Origin: Desulfuromonadales bacterium
Lineage (GTDB): Bacteria; Desulfobacterota; Desulfuromonadia; Desulfuromonadales; BM103
Direction of reading: 5' to 3'
Length of the DNA stretch: 10,357 bases
NCBI GenBank assembly: GCA_029859485.1
Contig: JAOUDB010000054.1
Coordinates: forward strand, 1-10,357
The notes under the pieces are model-generated. The model was not told the origin of the DNA. It saw only the letters and a list, made by a program, of their open reading frames with translations, and did no database searches. Of the stretch, positions 6,894 through 10,357 are shown in pieces. Positions within the stretch are counted from its first letter, which is position 1; every line of letters begins with the position of its first letter. The translations under genes and the position numbers were made by a program.

Positions 6894-6922
6894 GGGTTTA
6901 TTTTATTTTAAACCCCGGGTTA
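6894..6922. promoter_or_regulatory. GGGTTTA / TAAACCC / GGGTTA repeat cluster upstream of archease
   Basis: GGGTTTA (6894-6900) and TAAACCC (6909-6915) form a perfect inverted repeat with an 8-base spacer. A further half-site GGGTTA (6917-6922) makes a second dyad, AACCC-C-GGGTT (6911-6921). Another copy, GGGTTAA, lies at 6842-6848. The cluster covers the expected -35 region of the archease promoter, so it is a plausible operator. No T-tract follows on either strand, which argues against a terminator. Confidence 0.4.
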
Positions 6923-6931
6923 CTAACTGGC

Positions 6932-6940
6932 TGGTATAAT
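6932..6940 (+). promoter_or_regulatory. extended -10 promoter for archease-rtcB
   Basis: TGGTATAAT is a perfect -10 (6935-6940) with the extended TGn element (6932-6934). No recognisable -35 lies 16-18 bases upstream, as is usual for extended -10 promoters. Transcription would begin near 6947, about 48 bases before the archease ATG. Confidence 0.6.
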
Positions 6941-6994
6941 ACAAAGGCTATCAGCAGGTCACTCGTCATTAAACCGGAGCGATGGGAAAAGTTG

Positions 6995-7414
6995 ATGAAC
7001 AAAGGCTATCGACTGCTCGAACACACTGCTGATATGGGTATAGAAGCCCGTGCAGAATCCTGCCCGAAAGTATTGGAGGAAATGGCCAGAGGGTTGACGA
7101 TGGTTTTGTTTGGCGACAGCCCCGCTTCGGCGAGCATCGCGAAAAAGGTCCATCTGCGCGAGGACAATTCTGTGGAGCTTATGGTGGCATGGCTTAACGA
7201 GATCCTTTACTGGTGCGAACAGAACAACCTTGTTCTGGCGGCATCTCGGATCGATACTCTCGAAGAAGGCGAGTTGTGGGCGACACTCTCGGGTGAAACC
7301 TTTGACCAGAAACGTCATCATATTGAGCGACAGGTCAAAGCGATCACCTATTATCAGGCCTGCCTGGAAGAGACCTCTGGTGCTTGGCACGCCAGAGTTT
7401 ACGTTGACCTCTAG
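6995..7414 (+). CDS. archease family protein, RtcB activator
   Basis: Archease is a small cytosolic protein that speeds guanylylation of the RNA ligase RtcB and lets it turn over many times. This copy has 139 residues, normal for the family. The N-terminal EHTADMGIEA block (9-18, conserved Asp13) and the C-terminal RVYVDL ending (conserved acidic Asp138) are family hallmarks. I place the start at ATG 6995. A TTG directly before it (6992) would add one residue and cannot be excluded. The ribosome site is weak: GGGA at 6984-6987. The gene is followed after 8 bases by rtcB, its functional partner, and the pair is almost certainly co-transcribed from the extended -10 promoter at 6932-6940. No frameshift or oddity is seen. 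Confidence 0.92.
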   Translation: MNKGYRLLEHTADMGIEARAESCPKVLEEMARGLTMVLFGDSPASASIAKKVHLREDNSVELMVAWLNEILYWCEQNNLVLAASRIDTLEEGELWATLSGETFDQKRHHIERQVKAITYYQACLEETSGAWHARVYVDL

Positions 7415-7422
7415 GAAAGTTT

Positions 7423-8865
7423 ATGGCGATCAAGGTTCAACAACTGGACTCATGCCGTTGGCGCATTCCCCGAGAAGGCGCCATGCGGACCGACGGCCTG
7501 GTTTTCGCCTCTCCGGCCATGATGCAGGATCTGCGTCGTGAGCAAGCCCTGGAGCAGGTCTGCAATGTCGCAACACTGCCCGGAATCGTCGGCCCTTCCA
7601 TGGCCATGCCCGACATTCACTGGGGGTACGGTTTCCCGATCGGTGGAGTCGCGGCCTTTGATGCCGAGCAAGGGATCGTCTCTCCTGGCGGGGTCGGTTA
7701 CGACATCAACTGCGGAGTACGCCTCTTGCGAAGCAACCTGAAAGCGGAGGAAATCCACCCCCATCTAGATCGTCTAGCTGATGCACTCTTCCGTAACATT
7801 CCAGCCGGAGTCGGTTCTCATCACAGCGACTTCAAACTCTCGATTGCAGAGGAGAGGTCCGTTCTCACCAAGGGTGCTGCCTGGGCGGTAGAGAAGGGTT
7901 TCGGCAACGATAACGAACTTGAGTATATTGAAAATCACGGCACGATCGCCGGGGCCGATTCGGAGAAAGTTTCAGAACGTGCTCTTGAGCGGGGGCGATC
8001 GCAACTCGGAACCCTGGGCAGCGGCAACCACTTTTTGGAAATCCAGCAAGTCGAAGCGATTTACGACGAAGATGCCGCGGCAGTCCTTGGTCTTTATCCT
8101 GGCCAGGTGACTGTCAGTATTCACACCGGCAGTCGAGGCCTCGGTTACCAGGTCTGTGATGACTATCTAAAGATCATGCTCAAAGCTGCACGCAAGTACG
8201 GTATTATTCTCCCTGATCGACAACTCTGTTGTGCTCCCTTGCAGAGCGATGAAGCGCGTGATTACATGGCGGCCATGGCCTGCGCAGCCAACTATGCCTT
8301 CGCCAATCGACAGATGATTACTTCCCATGTGCGAGAAACCTTCGAAGAGATCTTAGGTAAAGGTTCTGCTGATCTGCGCATGGCGACAATCTACGACGTC
8401 TGCCATAATATTGCCAAGTGGGAGACACACAGAATCAGCGGCCAGGAGCGCAAACTTTGTGTACACCGCAAAGGCGCAACACGGGCTTTCCCACCAGGCC
8501 ACAAAGAGATTCCTGCCGTTTATCAGCCGATCGGGCAACCGGTTCTGATTCCGGGTGATATGGGCCGATATTCTTACGTCCTGACCGGTACTGCTGGTGC
8601 TTACGAAGAAACCTTTGGCTCCTCTTGTCATGGCGCAGGACGTGTTCTGTCTCGCCATGCGGCAAAAAAATCCGCCCGGGGCCGGGATATCATCGGCGAC
8701 CTGGCAAAGCAGGGTATCCTGGTGCGAGCAGCGGGACGTGCGACCGTAGCAGAGGAGATGCCTGAGGCCTATAAGGATGTTGCAGATGTTGTCCAGGTGA
8801 TTGAACGGGCGGGAATCGGCCGCATCGTGGCAAGACTGAAACCGATGGCAGTGGTTAAGGGCTAA
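7423..8865 (+). CDS. rtcB: RNA-splicing ligase RtcB (3'-phosphate/5'-OH RNA ligase)
   Basis: This GTP- and Mn2+-dependent ligase joins RNA ends carrying 2',3'-cyclic phosphate or 3'-phosphate to 5'-OH ends. It acts in tRNA or rRNA repair and splicing. It has 480 residues, like the archaeal-type enzymes. All active-site motifs are visible: YDINCGVR (metal-binding Cys97), GSGNHFLE (His203), SIHTGSRG (His234), DVCHNIAKWE (His328) and SSCHGAGR with the guanylylated His403. These correspond to Cys98, His203, His234, His329 and His404 of Pyrococcus horikoshii RtcB. The DIHWGYGFPIGG block (64-75) is also typical. The ATG is preceded by AGGAAAG, which overlaps the archease stop codon. Pairing with archease is expected for this RtcB type. 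No rtcA or rtcR is in the window. Confidence 0.97.
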   Translation: MAIKVQQLDSCRWRIPREGAMRTDGLVFASPAMMQDLRREQALEQVCNVATLPGIVGPSMAMPDIHWGYGFPIGGVAAFDAEQGIVSPGGVGYDINCGVRLLRSNLKAEEIHPHLDRLADALFRNIPAGVGSHHSDFKLSIAEERSVLTKGAAWAVEKGFGNDNELEYIENHGTIAGADSEKVSERALERGRSQLGTLGSGNHFLEIQQVEAIYDEDAAAVLGLYPGQVTVSIHTGSRGLGYQVCDDYLKIMLKAARKYGIILPDRQLCCAPLQSDEARDYMAAMACAANYAFANRQMITSHVRETFEEILGKGSADLRMATIYDVCHNIAKWETHRISGQERKLCVHRKGATRAFPPGHKEIPAVYQPIGQPVLIPGDMGRYSYVLTGTAGAYEETFGSSCHGAGRVLSRHAAKKSARGRDIIGDLAKQGILVRAAGRATVAEEMPEAYKDVADVVQVIERAGIGRIVARLKPMAVVKG

Positions 8866-8874
8866 GAACCGGAA

Positions 8875-8898
8875 CGCGGCCCCGGCACGAGGTCCGCG
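8875..8898 (+). other. GC-rich hairpin between rtcB and the epimerase gene
   Basis: CGCGG-c-CC (8875-8882) pairs with GG-t-CCGCG (8891-8898), with one internal mismatch and an 8-base loop. It starts 9 bases after the rtcB stop and has no T-tract. It may be a processing or stability element, or a weak partial terminator that lowers expression of the downstream gene. Confidence 0.35.
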
Positions 8899-8910
8899 GA
8901 AATCCAAACT

Positions 8911-8916
8911 AAAGGA
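8911..8916 (+). promoter_or_regulatory. ribosome binding site that decides the epimerase start
   Basis: AAAGGA overlaps the first possible ATG (8916) and stands eight bases before the second in-frame ATG (8925). It therefore supports the second as the true start. Confidence 0.6.
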
Positions 8917-8924
8917 TGAAGACT

Positions 8925-9827
8925 ATGAAGGTTTTTCTCACCGGCGGAACAGGATTTGTTGGCAGTGAAGTGTTGCGGCAGCTGGTATCGGCCGGCCATA
9001 GCGTGCGAGCCCTGGTGCGAGAGGGCTCTGAAGATAAATTGACGGTGACTGATGGGGTGGAGATCCACCCTGGCGATATTTCCGATGCTGCCAGCCTGGT
9101 CGGTGGACCGGAAGGTTGTGACGCGGTGATCCACCTGGTCGGCATTATTAGAGAGTTTCCGGGGCGTGGCGTCACCTTTAAAAAAATGCACGTCGTGGGC
9201 ACCGAAAATGTGCTGGAGGCCGCTAAGGAACAAGGCGTCAGCCGTTACCTGCATATGAGCTCAAACGGCACCCGTGAAAGCAGCAATACAGGTTATCACC
9301 GTACCAAATGGCAAGCTGAGGAGCTTGTTCGTAACAGCAATCTTGAGTGGACGATTTTTCGCCCATCGTTGATCTTTGCCCAAGGGAGTGAGTTCGTCCA
9401 TATGCTCTCTGAGGTCATCCGCAGACTCCCTGTTGTGCCGGTAATCGGTGACGGACAGTATCGCATGCAGCCGGTGGCCCTGAGAGAGGTGGCGTCCAGC
9501 TTCGTTAAGGCCTTGGAGATGCCGGAAACGATCGGCAAGACCTATCATCAGGGCGGCGGAGAAAGTTACAGTTACGATGAGATTCTTGACTTGACTTCGC
9601 AAGCCATGGGCAAGGGCCTCGCCACCAAACTTCACCAGCCGCTTTTTATGATCAAACCGTTGATCAAGGTGATGCAGAGCAGTGAGCATTTTCCTATTAC
9701 CAGCGACCAACTCACCATGCTTATCGAAGGAAACGTTTGTGATCCGGAGGAATGGCAGGAGACTTTTGAGTTAAAAGCGACAAGTTACGCAGAAGGGATA
9801 GGTGACTGTTTTAAGGTTGGTTCCTGA
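8925..9827 (+). CDS. NAD(P)-dependent epimerase/dehydratase, complex I NDUFA9-like
   Basis: This is an atypical short-chain dehydrogenase (Rossmann fold) of 300 residues. The nucleotide-binding loop TGGTGFVG (6-13) is at the very N-terminus. DIS at 51-53, HLVG at 70-73 and the YxxxK pair (Tyr124, Lys128 in YHRTKWQAEE) follow, with MSSNG (111-115) supplying the usual serine region. The pattern resembles the NDUFA9-like group, relatives of the complex I accessory subunit, rather than sugar-nucleotide epimerases. The substrate is unknown. I chose ATG 8925 over ATG 8916 because AAAGGA overlaps the earlier codon and because MKVFLTGGTG is the family's typical beginning. It lies 59 bases after rtcB and is probably in the same transcript. 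It is likely cytosolic, with no signal peptide visible. Proteins of this type have been linked to quinone biosynthesis or complex I assembly in some organisms, but nothing here shows that. Confidence 0.85.
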   Translation: MKVFLTGGTGFVGSEVLRQLVSAGHSVRALVREGSEDKLTVTDGVEIHPGDISDAASLVGGPEGCDAVIHLVGIIREFPGRGVTFKKMHVVGTENVLEAAKEQGVSRYLHMSSNGTRESSNTGYHRTKWQAEELVRNSNLEWTIFRPSLIFAQGSEFVHMLSEVIRRLPVVPVIGDGQYRMQPVALREVASSFVKALEMPETIGKTYHQGGGESYSYDEILDLTSQAMGKGLATKLHQPLFMIKPLIKVMQSSEHFPITSDQLTMLIEGNVCDPEEWQETFELKATSYAEGIGDCFKVGS

Positions 9828-9851
9828 GACACAACGTAGGGACATTTATGC

Positions 9852-9873
9852 CAGAAGAATAGCAGGACTTCTG
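9852..9873 (+). other. short hairpin after the epimerase gene
   Basis: CAGAAG (9852-9857) pairs with CTTCTG (9868-9873) around a 10-base loop, 24 bases after the stop codon. It lacks a clear T-tract, so it is at best a weak terminator. Confidence 0.25.
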
Positions 9874-9879
9874 CCACCT

Positions 9880-9908
9880 TTGACCTTACCTTTTGCCTGA
9901 TGTAGAGT
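9880..9908 (+). promoter_or_regulatory. candidate sigma-70 promoter for the PilZ gene
   Basis: TTGACC (9880-9885) and TAGAGT (9903-9908) are separated by exactly 17 bases. The -35 matches the consensus at five of six positions and the -10 at four. Transcription would start near 9915, about 30 bases before the ATG. Confidence 0.45.
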
Positions 9909-9945
9909 GCTGCAATTATTACATTATCGCCTTTGGAGGGTTTCT

Positions 9946-10332
9946 ATGGATACAAAAGCAACAATTCCGGCAACAGAAAACCCAAGAAGATCCTTGCAGG
10001 CCGAGTTACGTGTCTATTATGGACCCTCGCAGGAAATGGTGCTTTATGGCTTTAGCGTGGATTTGAGTAGCGGCGGACTTTTCCTCAAAACGGAAACCAG
10101 TTTTTCCGTTAACGATAAAGTTTTACTCAGCTTCACATTGCCGGATGCAGATAAAGTGGTCAATTGCAGTGCAAAGGTCGCTTGGGTAAACGCGCAAGAC
10201 GAACCAAAGAAACCTGAGCTTCCGCCTGGTGTCGGCCTCCAGTTTTTAGATCTTTCCACAGAATACCTGCTGTCCATTCAGAGTCTCTTAAAGCATGACG
10301 GGGTAAAGTCTATCAGTGAGCCGGAAAGTTAA
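9946..10332 (+). CDS. PilZ-domain protein with incomplete c-di-GMP motif
   Basis: A single-domain protein of 128 residues, probably cytosolic. The PilZ fold is indicated by DLSSGG (39-44), which matches the (D/N)xSxxG motif, by the beta-rich middle, and by the PPGVGLQFLDLS ending (93-104), typical of PilZ paralogues in Geobacter and Myxococcus. The N-terminal RxxxR motif that normally grips c-di-GMP is incomplete: Arg14 and Arg15 are present, but Gln18 and Ala19 stand where the second Arg should be. It may bind c-di-GMP weakly or not at all. The frame stays open upstream to 9907, but ATG 9946 is the start because GGAGGG (9935-9940) sits five bases before it. It has a probable promoter of its own and stands alone here. 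The target process (motility, pili or exopolysaccharide) cannot be told from the sequence. Confidence 0.85.
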   Translation: MDTKATIPATENPRRSLQAELRVYYGPSQEMVLYGFSVDLSSGGLFLKTETSFSVNDKVLLSFTLPDADKVVNCSAKVAWVNAQDEPKKPELPPGVGLQFLDLSTEYLLSIQSLLKHDGVKSISEPES

Positions 10333-10357
10333 TCTCAGAAGGTTTTGGGGTTTTTAG

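Noticed and set aside
6894..6915. GGGTTTA-N8-TAAACCC as an intrinsic terminator
   Set aside because: No T-tract follows the stem on either strand and no gene ends nearby. Its position over the archease -35 region fits an operator better.
6918..6931. GG-N10-GC on the + strand as a sigma-54 promoter for archease-rtcB
   Set aside because: The spacing fits, but the -24 context (GGTTAC against GGCACG) does not. A much better extended -10 promoter overlaps it.
8353..8907. 184-residue open frame on the minus strand
   Set aside because: It is antisense to the 3' half of rtcB, which has every catalytic motif intact. No independent evidence supports it.
9907..9945. N-terminal extension of the PilZ protein by 13 residues
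   Set aside because: The extension would begin in the candidate -10 element. A strong GGAGGG ribosome site stands five bases before ATG 9946.

Overview
The window looks like chromosome of a Desulfuromonadales/Geobacter-type anaerobe (Desulfobacterota). This is inferred from gene content only: a HyaSLBP-type [NiFe] hydrogenase operon, a PilZ protein of a style common in Geobacter and Myxococcus, and a lipoprotein c-type cytochrome. No 16S rRNA or other taxonomic marker is present.

Layout. (1) Positions 1-140 hold inverted repeats, including a convincing intrinsic terminator at 84-118 for the leftward gene pckA (141-1721), an ATP-dependent phosphoenolpyruvate carboxykinase. (2) Positions 1722-2241 (520 bases) hold no gene I can support. 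They carry the pckA leader, with two short dyads, and the 3' flank of the next operon. (3) Positions 2242-6662 are a tight leftward five-gene operon. In transcription order it encodes the hydrogenase small subunit, large subunit, cytochrome b, maturation endopeptidase and a small lipoprotein cytochrome c. Genes are 3 or 18 bases apart or overlap by 1. (4) Positions 6663-6994 are a divergent control region with candidate promoters in both directions and several repeats. (5) Positions 6995-8865 encode rightward archease and RtcB RNA ligase, an RNA-repair pair. A complex-I-like NAD(P)-binding epimerase (8925-9827) follows. (6) Positions 9946-10332 encode a PilZ-domain protein behind its own probable promoter.

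How the genes fit together. The Tat-exported hydrogenase heterodimer would oxidise H2 on the periplasmic side. Electrons would pass through the small-subunit FeS chain to the membrane cytochrome b, and possibly also to the lipoprotein cytochrome c. The protease processes the large-subunit C-terminus. RtcB joins 2',3'-cyclic phosphate and 5'-OH RNA ends, and archease activates it. pckA links the TCA cycle to gluconeogenesis. I see no direct link between these modules beyond the shared divergent control region.

The most notable points are these. The small subunit has Asp73 where the proximal FeS cluster normally has its second cysteine. The hydrogenase operon ends in a translationally coupled, TTG-started cytochrome c. 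The divergent control region is rich in repeats and has overlapping sigma-54-like and sigma-70-like elements. The PilZ protein lacks the full RxxxR c-di-GMP motif. I do not see a wholly undescribed system here.
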